The position numbers and the translations under genes were made by a program. From assembly GCA_032622095.1 (NCBI GenBank), contig CP136066.1, positions 44,961,835-45,025,834 on the forward strand: 64,000 nucleotides of DNA, given 5' to 3'. The notes beneath the pieces are model-generated. The model searched no databases. It was not told the origin of the DNA and was given only the letters and a program-made list of their open reading frames with translations. Positions 59,901-64,000 of the stretch are shown one piece after another. Source of the stretch: Siphonodentalium dalli. Its lineage: Eukaryota > Mollusca > Scaphopoda > Gadilida > Siphonodentaliidae. Within the stretch, counting starts at the first letter, position 1; each line of letters starts with the position of its first letter.

Positions 59901-61792
59901 CTTTGCACTTTTCTCCTCTTTTTTAGGTTCAGGTTTCTCTTCCTTTTTGGGAGTTTCTTCCTTCTTGATTTCTGTTTTCATTCTTTTAGCCGTCTCTTCC
60001 TCAAACTTCTCCCCGAGATCGCGTTTTAACTCCTCCAATCTGGCAGACTTCTTCCGACCCTGGAATAATGTAGCTAATCTTAGGACAAATAAAGAGAAAT
60101 ACTTTGCTCTCACTCTCAGGCAACTCCTCATCAGCAGAAATGGGTGCACTTAAATCTTATAACTACTAGTAGTTGATGAAAGGGATCCAAGACACTCACA
60201 ATGGGTAAATGTGCAAAAACAGAAAATTCTGTAAAAACATCACCACTAAGAAGAACATGGAGAAATCGTTGTCTTATATTCATTATTGATTGCTCGCCAA
60301 TAAAACAATTTGTGTGTTGAAGCCATTGTTATGTAAACAAGCTGTCGCAAATAGCAGTATCCCCCACCTAGGTGGTCAAAGTTGGGGATGGGCATTATCA
60401 AATTCTGCTAAAAAATAATTGAATTCAGTTAATATTTGTTTGAGATTGGTTAATATTTGTTTTAGTTCGGGCTTAAAATTTAAATTGCAACGCCAAAATA
60501 TGACAATCAAAGGGCCTTAAATCTGGTGAAAGTGTACGTCTGGCCTAGTTTGTGAACTCGTTTCAGATACTCCTTTTGGTGCTAGACACCAAAAATTGAC
60601 AGTTGAAGCGGCATTGAATAAAATTCATGGTCGCTGTAATTTGTCCCATAGCAATCTTAAGGTGACATGGAATAAAATCATGTTCGCTCTAATTTGGCCC
60701 ATCGCAAACTTAAGGTGACGTGGAATAAAATCATGTTCGCTCTAATTTGGCCCATCGCAAACCTAAGGTGACGTGGAATAAAATAATGTTCCCTGTAATT
60801 TGGCCAATCGCAAACTTAAGGTAGTGTTGAATAAAAATCATGTTCCCTGTAATTTGGCCCATCGCAAACTTAAGGTAGTGTTGAATAAAAATCATGTTCC
60901 CTGTAATTTGGCCCATCGCAAACATAATTTGACGTGGAATAAAATCATGGTCACTAGTTTAGCCCATCGCAATCTTAAGGTGACATGGAATAAAATCATG
61001 TTCACTGTAATTTGGCCCATTGCAAACATAAGATGACATGGAATAAAATCATGCCCCTGTAATTTGACACATCGCAAACATAAGATGACATGGAATAAAA
61101 TCATGTTCCCAGTAATTTGGCCCATCGCAAACCTAAGTTGACATGGAATAACACCATGTTCCCTGTAATTCATCGTAAACATAAGAATAAAATCATGTTC
61201 CCTCTAATTCATCGTAAATATAAGGTGGCGTAAAATCATGTTCCCTCTAATTCATTGTAAATATAAGGTGGCGTAAAATCATGTTGACTCACCCTCTTCT
61301 CCTGCTCAGACTCCTCCTCGTCCTCTACTGAGTCCGTGTCCTTAGTGGCAGCACTCGCTTTATCACCAGCCACATCCTTTTTAACTTTCTTTGCATCAGC
61401 ATCAACCTTCGGCTCTTTTTTAACCTTCACCTCACTTCCTGTGACCTTGACCTCATCTTTCTTAACACCAGGTGTCTTTGTGACGTCCTTCTTCACTGTG
61501 GATGAGACTTTACCTTCATCTTTCTTCGCTGAATTCCCCTTTGGTTCATCTTTTTTAAGAATAGGCGTTTTCATGTCATCTTTTTTACCTTGGATCTTTT
61601 TTGGTTCTTCCTTTTTCGGAGCTGCTTTTGCCGCAACTTTCTTTCCTGCTGCTGGTTTTATATCGTCCTTTTTGGCAACCTTCCCATCATCCTTTTTGAC
61701 ATTTTCTCCTTTTGTTGAACTTTTAACCTCATCTTTTTTGCTGCTTGATGGCTTTGTATCTTCCTTTTTTCCAGCGGCAGTCTTGGCTGATC
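38801..61792 (-). CDS. ARID4: ARID4A/ARID4B-like chromatin regulator, 3' twelve exons
   Basis: Twelve exons, listed separately, join with compatible phases into about 1,174 codons ending in TAG. Identity rests on two blocks. The first is a chromo-barrel domain across exons 55477-55632, 55072-55139 and 52799-52892 (MGTKLKIRYGNGKNQKIYEAK, YKVHYAGWNNRYDEWIKAER). The second is the C-terminal helix KIEEIRKMYMQLKAEVAYID followed by a basic tail. Both characterise ARID4 (RBBP1/RBBP1L1), a nuclear subunit of SIN3-HDAC corepressor complexes that binds methylated histone tails and RB. The lysine-rich linker before the barrel and the acidic Ser-rich region after it also fit. MSL3/MRG15 share the barrel but not the C-terminal helix. 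The Tudor, PWWP-like and ARID domains would be encoded upstream of 64 kb. Introns are large and packed with mobile elements. Confidence 0.88.
39070..39720. repeat. Intronic repeats: family H arms and TAGCTCAACTT repeat
   Basis: A family H hairpin lies at about 39070-39165 (GACTGAGGTCCCCAGAGGG to CCTCATTCTG). Family H middle sequence continues to about 39290. At about 39500 a GACACTGTAGCTCAACTTGG start begins a short copy of the array-bearing family at 44705-46460. Confidence 0.6.
39809..39937 (-). CDS. ARID4: ARID4-like, exon k: C-terminal helical segment, first part
   Basis: 129 nt, phase 1 to 1, acceptor CCATATCTTACAG, donor CATCTTG|GTACAT (a weaker donor). Encodes TDSDSSNDKEGSRTPTQTTL then VDKLADLAKENRVQRRELNF. 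The leucine-rich helical stretch leads into the terminal exon. A family M fold-back MITE ends only 18 bp upstream of the acceptor dinucleotide. Confidence 0.82.
39959..40170. mobile_element. Family M fold-back MITE, subfamily 2
   Basis: 212-bp palindrome starting CAGTAATGCCCAAAGTAATT (subfamily 1 reads CCCTAAGTAATC). TA flank at 39957-39958. The centre is CTCTCGGCGAGAG. The right terminal bases are mutated (CATTACCATA). The same subfamily occurs at 58741-58953. Confidence 0.85.
40475..40966. mobile_element. Shell S remnant and shell G twin-hairpin element next to exon j
   Basis: The shell-S right part runs to TTAA at 40710-40713, with a hairpin whose apex is CGACCATAGGCC (about 40483-40560). 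The shell-G element is 40737-40966, with TTAA at 40733-40736 and 40967-40970. Its hairpins are diverged, the first apex being GTCTCCCATAGGCAGCC. Confidence 0.75.
40989..41676 (-). CDS. ARID4: ARID4-like, exon j: basic then Ser-rich region with TPPTTPE motif
   Basis: 688 nt, phase 0 to 1, acceptor AAATTTACTTTTCAG, donor TTAACA|GTAAGT. About 229 residues: KKKVKKKVKKKEDSKE, then SPKSPKRKFAPRKK, a run of eight Glu, ENTPPTTPEVMEPSERKQM, and a basic KRRRR near the end. A TPPTTPE-type motif in the distal part is, as I recall, shared with vertebrate ARID4 proteins. A shell-G element begins 18 nt beyond the donor. Confidence 0.83.
42038..42200. mobile_element. 163-bp near-perfect fold-back element, single copy in window
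   Basis: Arms of about 80 bp run from TATAAGGATTAACTGTCATG to CATGACAGTTAATCCTTATA. The centre is TTTTACxxxxCCCAAAGGGTTTTAC, and the two arms differ at only a few positions. No other copy is visible in the window. Confidence 0.8.
42690..42930. mobile_element. Family H remnant in ARID4-like intron
   Basis: AGAATGAGGTCCCCAGTGGG opens it. Middle sequence (CTAATTTGCACAAGATAAAA in inverse relation to the 58.2-kb copy) follows, then a closing hairpin ending ACCCAATTCTGCATATG. The first hairpin is mostly deleted. Confidence 0.6.
43180..43556 (-). repeat. 126-bp tandem repeat containing copies of an exon end and splice donor
   Basis: Unit starts at 43181, 43307, 43433 (126-bp steps) and 43557 (124). 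Each unit carries, on the minus strand, a version of AATGATTCxxCAGCCATCAAG, in most copies followed by GTAAATT. This is the 3' terminus and donor of exon i (43555). Confidence 0.85.
43555..44234 (-). CDS. ARID4: ARID4-like, exon i: disordered Ser/Asp/Lys-rich region
   Basis: 680 nt, phase 1 to 0, acceptor AATTTGTTTTCAG, donor ATCAAG|GTAAAT. About 226 residues. Possible short motifs include KKDLFDFLDDKSD and DEAFPALTIVEE, hydrophobic islands in a charged background that could be binding motifs (inference), and a basic RRGRKKKK run. The last ~20 nt and donor are repeated three more times downstream in the intron. Confidence 0.83.
44305..44700. repeat. Family C units
   Basis: Two ~165-bp units with TTATCATCCAGAAACCAAA, CATAACACTGGCAAAAATGGG and ACAGACGGACAGATTC. 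The left end is unclear. Abuts the next array. Confidence 0.55.
44705..46460. repeat. ~160-bp tandem array (CAAGATGGCC...GGCGGCCATG), about ten units
   Basis: Starts GACACTGTAGCTCAACTTGG and ends CAATAGCTCAAACTTTACAAAG with TTGAGCTAAAAA. Internal units of about 155-165 bp share AAATTTCATGATGATCxGAC, ACGACCTGTAGCCCGTGC, AAATCCAAGATGGCC and TGACTCGTTCCCATCTACAT. ORFs inside (for example 45683-46075) are repeat translations. The architecture of defined ends around tandem units is typical of molluscan interspersed repeats (from memory). Confidence 0.8.
46470..47100. other. Family C tail and unique AT-rich intron
   Basis: A single family C unit runs at about 46480-46640 (GGGCGGACCAAACACATATTC, ACAGACGGACACGC). 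The rest is AT-rich without recognisable features. Confidence 0.45.
47161..47270. repeat. 110-bp inverted repeat
   Basis: GTGTGTGTTATTGGGGGATAC is mirrored exactly by GTATCCCCCAATAACACACAC. A second inner stem is GGGCACATTxATTGAGAACC / GGTTCACACAATGTGCC. This could be a small MITE or a transcribed hairpin. Confidence 0.65.
47430..47800. repeat. Two-unit ~175-bp tandem repeat ending in GGACGGAC tract
   Basis: AAACAAAGATGAATAACTxTAG, ATGTCCTCATAGTxGTGAAC and ATCCxAACAAATTTCATTG occur twice. The segment ends ACACGCACGGACGGACAGG. Confidence 0.65.
47947..48258 (-). CDS. ARID4: ARID4-like, exon h: acidic region
   Basis: 312 nt, phase 1 to 1, acceptor TTTTTTATTTAG, donor GCACAG|GTATTT. The encoded ~104 residues are strongly acidic (for example SYSGDEDIEVASTITESDKQ, DFPDADDSEEPQES), with no fold expected. 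This matches the acidic, disordered stretch after the barrel in ARID4 proteins. Confidence 0.8.
48345..48860. repeat. GGAGCCCCAGAC hairpin, shell S end and family C units
   Basis: At 48356-48420 an inverted repeat GGAGCCCCAGAC ... GTGAGGCTCCATACGGG resembles the third hairpin of shell-T spacers. TTAACCCTTTCTATACTAAAT at about 48437 opens a shell-S copy cut by two family C units (48480-48860). Confidence 0.55.
48911..49064. mobile_element. Family M fold-back MITE, both tips missing
   Basis: CCACAGCAGAATTATGGGTA is mirrored near 49060. The centre is TCTCACTGAGAG. The CAGTAATG tips and TA flanks are absent. Confidence 0.7.
49555..49650. repeat. Family H half-element
   Basis: GGTCTCCCATAGCAATTGAGG, then ATGAGGTCACTGTGCTGGG and a closing CCTCATTCTGCAAATG. 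Just upstream, AGCGGAAACCCTGG (about 49537) matches the right tip of the hAT-like element ending at 58115. Confidence 0.5.
49701..49745 (-). CDS. ARID4: ARID4-like, microexon g (45 nt)
   Basis: Acceptor TTTTCAATTGCAG, donor TCAGTTG|GTAAGT, phase 1 to 1. Encodes PKIRRSGESGEESV. Too short to identify alone, but both splice sites are strong and the phase fits on both sides. Confidence 0.72.
49857..50113. mobile_element. Compact twin-hairpin element, family H, between direct repeats
   Basis: CAAGCCTTGAAATAGTGTG to CACTATTTCAAGGCTTG with both hairpins complete. A ~75-bp direct repeat (CAGATGAxCTCATTTCAATCA, AGAGAGTTTTCTGTTGTGGG) flanks it at about 49788-49856 and 50111-50188. Confidence 0.8.
50608..51095. 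mobile_element. Chimeric twin-hairpin element, shell P
   Basis: TTAA (50604-50607) and TTAA (51096-51099) bound it. It contains three hairpins: 50634-50702, a deleted one near 50880-50935, and about 51000-51068. The first spacer half joins abruptly to a second element's left shell (AAAATGGCCAAAACCGGCC), so two copies appear fused by deletion. Confidence 0.75.
51477..51570 (-). CDS. ARID4: ARID4-like, exon f: basic Ser/Arg-rich segment
   Basis: 94 nt, phase 0 to 1, acceptor GTTTTTCAG, donor CTCTTT|GTAAGT. Encodes TINKFKSPSPNSSKGRSTRS and RSLELPGGKTL, a basic low-complexity stretch just after the barrel. Supported by splice signals and phase continuity rather than by a domain. Confidence 0.8.
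52419..52765. mobile_element. Twin-hairpin element, shell T, eroded
   Basis: TGTGACCCGCC to GGCGGGTCACA with TA flanks (52417-52418, 52766-52767). Each hairpin has lost one arm: the left begins at CAGTCGACCATAGG and the right ends at ATGCGAGGCACAGGG. It lies 33 bp from exon e on its donor side. Confidence 0.85.
52799..52892 (-). CDS. ARID4: ARID4-like, exon e: end of chromo-barrel domain
   Basis: 94 nt, phase 2 to 0, acceptor TTTGTTACAG, donor TTAAAG|GTTTGT. Encodes (R)YDEWIKAERVICVVDRPDKK and a basic tail. R-Y-D-E-W-(I/V)-K-A-(E/D)-R is the diagnostic C-terminal helix motif of this barrel subtype. A twin-hairpin element ends 34 bp beyond the donor side of the exon. Confidence 0.93.
52948..53194. 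mobile_element. Twin-hairpin element, shell G, inverted orientation
   Basis: The right tip GCTCCCGTCATGAAAGGG precedes TTAA (53195-53198). Hairpins are diverged, with apexes GTCTCCCATAGGGAGCC and GTTCCCTATGGGAGAC. The left tip is not preserved. Confidence 0.7.
53255..54420. repeat. Two arrays of a ~50-60-bp minisatellite plus GCCGCAGTGTACTTGC units
   Basis: TTCTGCTGAAGGCxGGATTTG and CATACATTATxATAATGAG recur at about 53360-53820 and again at 54195-54415. Each array is preceded by a GC-rich block of ~20-bp units (GTTCGGCCGCAGTGTACTTG; 53405-53490 and 54025-54110). The whole ~550-bp module appears duplicated. Confidence 0.75.
54547..55061. mobile_element. Shell T left half joined to shell S right half
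   Basis: TGTGACCCGCC and hairpin 1 (about 54598-54666) are present up to AAATTGTTAAAGAATAC. Sequence then changes to TTTCTATACTAAATACTC of a shell-S element that ends ATATAAAGGG before TTAA (55062-55065). The shell-T right half and shell-S left tip are missing. Confidence 0.75.
55072..55139 (-). CDS. ARID4: ARID4-like, exon d: chromo-barrel core
   Basis: 68 nt, phase 0 to 2, acceptor CTGTTTGTAG, donor AACAG|GTGAGG. Encodes VTDSGLEANQKQYKVHYAGW plus NN and two bases of an Arg codon. Y-x-V-H-Y-x-G-W-N is the aromatic-cage strand of the barrel, which binds methyl-lysine. The donor hexamer is followed immediately by TTAA of a transposon insertion. Confidence 0.93.
55477..55632 (-). CDS. ARID4: ARID4-like, exon c: start of chromo-barrel domain
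   Basis: 156 nt, phase 0 to 0, acceptor TTAGTTCTCAG, donor GCTAAG|GTATGA. Encodes 52 residues: VIDTIDAVAHGKDDDSQ, a lysine-rich stretch, then YPMGTKLKIRYGNGKNQKIY and EAK. The G-T-K-(L/V)-K-(I/V)-(R/K)-Y-G-x-G-K-x-Q-K-I-Y-E-A string is the first strand pair of the ARID4 chromo-barrel. Confidence 0.92.
56224..56565. mobile_element. Family H element with an extra outer inverted repeat
   Basis: Inside are hairpins with AGAATGAGG arms at about 56298-56345 (partial) and 56405-56495. Outside the CAAGCCTTG tips, flanks form a further inverted repeat: TATATCCAACAAAACAATG ... ACACCAATCATCAACC against GGTTGATGATTGGTGT ... CATTGTTTTGTTGGATATA (minor mismatches). Confidence 0.65.
56571..56708. mobile_element. 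Family M fold-back MITE with internal deletion
   Basis: TA flanks (56569-56570, 56709-56710), left tip CAGTAGTGCCC, right tip GGGCATTACTG. Most of the right arm after CTCTCAGTGAGA is missing. Confidence 0.8.
56723..58115. mobile_element. hAT-like non-autonomous element, 1.39 kb
   Basis: Tips CAGGGTTTCCGTGAGG and CTAACGGAAACCCTG are inverted and flanked by a direct GTTACAG (56716-56722, 58116-58122). CAGGG-type tips with a 7-8-bp duplication suggest hAT. The interior frame at 57076-57456 (+) has no recognisable transposase motif and is left uncalled. Confidence 0.7.
58205..58560. mobile_element. Family H element, diverged
   Basis: AGAATGAGGTCCCCAGTGGG opens it. Middle sequence (GATGATGTGCACCCATTGTG, CAATTTGGGGGTATAT) follows, then a closing CACCCTCTGGGGACCTCATT. 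Same order as 59004-59423, with tips degraded. Confidence 0.65.
58741..58953. mobile_element. Family M fold-back MITE, subfamily 2, complete
   Basis: 213-bp palindrome with TA on both sides (58739-58740, 58954-58955), tips CAGTAATGCCC and GGGCATTACTG. Confidence 0.88.
59004..59423. mobile_element. Complete twin-hairpin element, family H (hAT-like), 420 bp
   Basis: Tips CAAGCCTGATTATAGCGTG and CACGCTATAGTCAGGCTTG are flanked by the 8-bp direct repeat TTTATGAC (58996-59003, 59424-59431), the target size of hAT transposons. Inside each tip is a hairpin (59034-59125 and 59300-59398, arms from AGAATGAGG). Between them is a middle segment with TGGCCTCATCTGCTATGG and GATGAGGCCTGAGC as a second inverted pair. 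No coding frame. Confidence 0.88.
59499..60059 (-). CDS. ARID4: ARID4-like, exon b: Lys/Glu-rich linker
   Basis: 561 nt, phase 0 at both ends when the most distal donor GACGAG|GTACGA is used. The acceptor is TTATTCCAG. It begins GRKKSARLEELKRDLGEKF, then low-complexity KKEEKK/KKDEKK. Four candidate GTAC donors lie within the last ~115 nt (ends near 59610, 59565, 59531 and 59499). Only the last is phase 0 and joins directly to the next exon. Use of an earlier one would need an unseen exon. The exon end is therefore less certain than the start. Confidence 0.7.
60590..61285. repeat. ~60-bp minisatellite abutting exon a
   Basis: About eleven units of GTGACATGGAATAAAATCATG, TTCxCTGTAATTTGGCCCATC and GCAAACxTAAG. 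The last unit runs to within about 8 bp of the splice donor of exon a at 61292. ORFs here are repeat translations. Confidence 0.85.
61293..61792 (-). CDS. ARID4: ARID4-like, exon a: lysine-rich linker (first exon in window)
   Basis: 500 nt. The acceptor is GTTCCCAG and the donor is AAGAGG|GTGAGT. It starts in phase 1, so an upstream exon exists beyond the window or undetected before 64 kb, and it ends in phase 0. It encodes about 167 residues, dominated by degenerate KKDxxK repeats with a terminal acidic SVEDEEESEQEKR. In ARID4 proteins a basic/acidic disordered linker lies between ARID and chromo-barrel, which is consistent with this position. The composition alone would not identify the gene. 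Confidence 0.78.
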
Positions 61793-61805
61793 CTGGGAAC
61801 AAGCA

Positions 61806-62225
61806 TGTCTGAGTTTAGTGTGTCTATCATTTGCAGAATGAGGTCCCCAGAGGGTGAATTTAGTGACGCTATTCCACATAGTAGGCTAGCATCACCAAAC
61901 TCACCCTCTTGAGACCTCATTCTGCATGGCATCATCTGATATGGGAGACACAGACTCAGATTGAAGTTCCCAAATGGTGAATATTGTGATGTACACCAAT
62001 TGCGAACCTTGATTGTCAATGTGTCGTCTGCCAATTTGGGGATATAGAGAAACTAAACTAATAAAAGAATAGATTTTATGTGAAGAAGTTTCCATAGAAA
62101 TTTTATAATAAAGGAACTTTCCAGACAAAATGAGGACTAAGCAGAATGAGGTCCCCAGAGGGGACTGTAGTGATGCTAGCCTGTCATGTGGGATAGCATC
62201 ACTAAATTCACCCTCTGGGGAATTT
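61806..62225. mobile_element. Family H element, right tip lost
   Basis: TTAGTGTGTCTATCATTTGC leads into a complete first hairpin (AGAATGAGG to CCTCATTCTGC, about 61835-61925), the middle segment and a second hairpin ending CACCCTCTGGGG at 62219. The expected CAAATGACAGACAC tip is missing. Confidence 0.75.
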
Positions 62226-64000
62226 ATTTGTGTTAGTTTATCGCTGATAGTTGCATCTCGAAACGGATTGTAAATATTTACAATTGAGCATAGTTCAGAT
62301 GATGTTTTCTATGGTGTGGTATGGTCGATTTCTTTGACATTTTCAGCAATGTTAGTACAATGCTACATTCCTCTGGTTGGCATAGTGCCTGATTACTAAC
62401 TTATCAATTTCAAGCACCCGAACAAGTCCATATTATTTCTTTAAGTGTAGCCATATTAACTTATAAATTTTTTGAAAATAAAACACAAGCTCGGACAAAA
62501 TTATGCATGTTGCAAAAAATTTATAAGTTTAAAAATGGGCATAACTTCACTAAAAAGCCAGACGGACCTCATAATCACAGGTACTAAATATCCGTGCCAA
62601 GTTTCATCAAGAGCATCACTAGGGGGTGGCAAAGTACGATCATGGTAATTTCAACAATGGGCCATAATTCAAGTAAAAATTGGAGGGGGGACCCAAATTT
62701 GAACTTCACCTGTATTGTGATTTAATAAAGACTTTATACATACAAAATGTGATTCCATTCAGACTTACTAAAGTTATCAACCGGAAACAAAAATTTTTAG
62801 TGAAAATTCCAACAAAAAGGGCTGTAACTCTGGTGAAAATTGGCAGGTGGAACCCAAATTCGAACTTGACCTGTAATTTCTGCTAGTAAACCCATACACC
62901 AAATTTCAGTCCATTCAGTTTAGACTTAATAAAGTTATCATCAGGAAACGAAAAAAGTGAATGGATGGACGACTCGACTTGACAAATAACATAATACATG
63001 CACTTATAAAATGAGAGGCCGATCACGATCGGCAGATGTTAACCCTTCCCTTGGCGATAAAAAATTAATATGATCGGATAAATGAGAGTTTTGGTGTTGA
63101 ATTATAGAGTATACTGTTATGTACTATTATAGACAAATGTACATAACACAAATTATTGGAATTTATGGGTCACTGGCATTTATATAAGAGAATGCACTGG
63201 TACAGGATCTGTAATGCTAAACTGCCACAGCCAGCAAGCCCGTGGGTTAAATGTGTAGGTGTGTCCAATTTAAGTTTACAATAATAATGTGTCCTAGTAT
63301 ACAGATAAGCAACCTCACCACTGACCCATTAATATCAATTATATAGCAGAGCTGTCAAAAAATAGCAGGAATTGTTTATATTGAACACTGACCTCTCTAT
63401 TAAACCAATAACAATTATAATGATATCAGACCATCTGAAGATATAACTCTGCAGCACAGATGTCCAAGTCTACTGTTAATATCATGTGATGTTTATTGTT
63501 GAATCTTTATTTTAAATTAGATACCATAGCCTTCTTTATCAGATTATTTGCACATTGGCATAAGAGACATCAGAAAATAATATAGCCTTATCAATAGTAG
63601 TATCAAGTAGTCCAAAGGCAATTGGTGAATTGGATTTAATGTTGCTCCAACAGATTTACCAGTACATAACACAAGATTTTGGACCGATTTAATAAAATTT
63701 TGGTGTGGTGATTCAGGGTACCCTTGGCAGAGTTATAATGGTGTTAGTTTTTCAAATTTTTTTAACTTAAAAAAAAAAATTGTTTAAAAAAATTAAAGGG
63801 ACACATTGGAAATCTTTTGATCAACTTGTATCATAATCATCAATATCTAAATGAAAACAAATGACAATGTCAATGACATTTTTTTTATTATTATTATAAA
63901 AGTTAAAAATAAATTGATTTTTTTTTTCAAATTTTTTTTCGAAAAAGGGTCATAACTCCTTTAAAATAAATCGGATCAACCCATATTCGAACTAGATCTG
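62226..64000. other. Non-coding end of window (ARID4-like intron)
   Basis: A family C copy runs at about 62600-62995 (AGAGCATCACTAGGGGGTGG, two CATAACTC-type units). A diverged GAGAATGCACTGG hairpin arm lies near 63180. A GGCCGATCACGATCGGC stem at about 63017 recalls the shell-Q interior. No exon carrying ARID, PWWP-like or Tudor motifs was found. The final ~60 bp start another family C unit. Confidence 0.5.

Noticed and set aside
59518-60153. 211-residue plus-strand ORF, Phe/Ser-rich
   Set aside because: Antisense of the lysine-rich ARID4-like exon b. Its FFSSFF composition is the reverse complement of GAAGAAAAA codons.

Overview
This is animal nuclear DNA, and most likely from a bivalve mollusc. 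Two intron-containing or eukaryote-specific genes are present, on a background of AT-rich, repeat-dense, mostly non-coding sequence. The bivalve assignment is an inference from familiar molluscan interspersed repeats: arrays carrying CATAACTCTGGTGAAAATTGG-type units that end in GGACGGACGGACAG tracts, and CAAGATGGCC/GGCGGCCATG arrays. No rRNA, tRNA or CRISPR was recognised.

Layout. 1-9.4 kb: a decayed cysteine-rich ORF, a LINE tail, tandem repeats and the first twin-hairpin elements. 9.4-10.6 kb (minus): an intact intronless Cys-loop (nicotinic-type) ion-channel subunit with a TATA box upstream. 12.1-13.05 kb: nested elements. 13.47-24.86 kb and 26.62-37.40 kb: two direct copies (A and B) of an ~11 kb segment, separated by a decayed Mutator-like (MULE) transposon. 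The two copies differ by clean insertions, so each acts as an empty-site reference for the other. 38.8-61.8 kb (minus): the 3' twelve exons (~1,174 codons, all intron phases compatible) of an ARID4A/ARID4B-type gene. These encode a basic/acidic linker, the chromo-barrel domain, a low-complexity acidic region and the conserved C-terminal helix. The Tudor, PWWP-like and ARID exons would lie upstream, beyond 64 kb.

The most unusual content is a population of non-autonomous elements built as TIR - hairpin - AT-rich spacer - reverse-complement hairpin - TIR. One ~69-bp near-perfect palindrome (arms beginning GCCAATGCATTCTC, apex CGACCATAGGTCG) occurs, usually in pairs, inside at least four different terminal-repeat shells: CCCTTTACCCAACA, CCCTTTGAGTGCCAGG and CCCTTTCATGATGG, all with TTAA target duplications as in the piggyBac superfamily, and TGTGACCCGCCATATC with a TA duplication. 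A sequence-unrelated family with 8-bp target duplications (hAT-like) has the same twin-hairpin plan. Long fold-back Tc1/mariner-like MITEs (CAGTAATGCCC ends, TA duplications) are also frequent.

The ARID4 introns are crowded with these elements, several within 6-40 bp of splice sites. Two exons also show locally duplicated splice-donor sequence.
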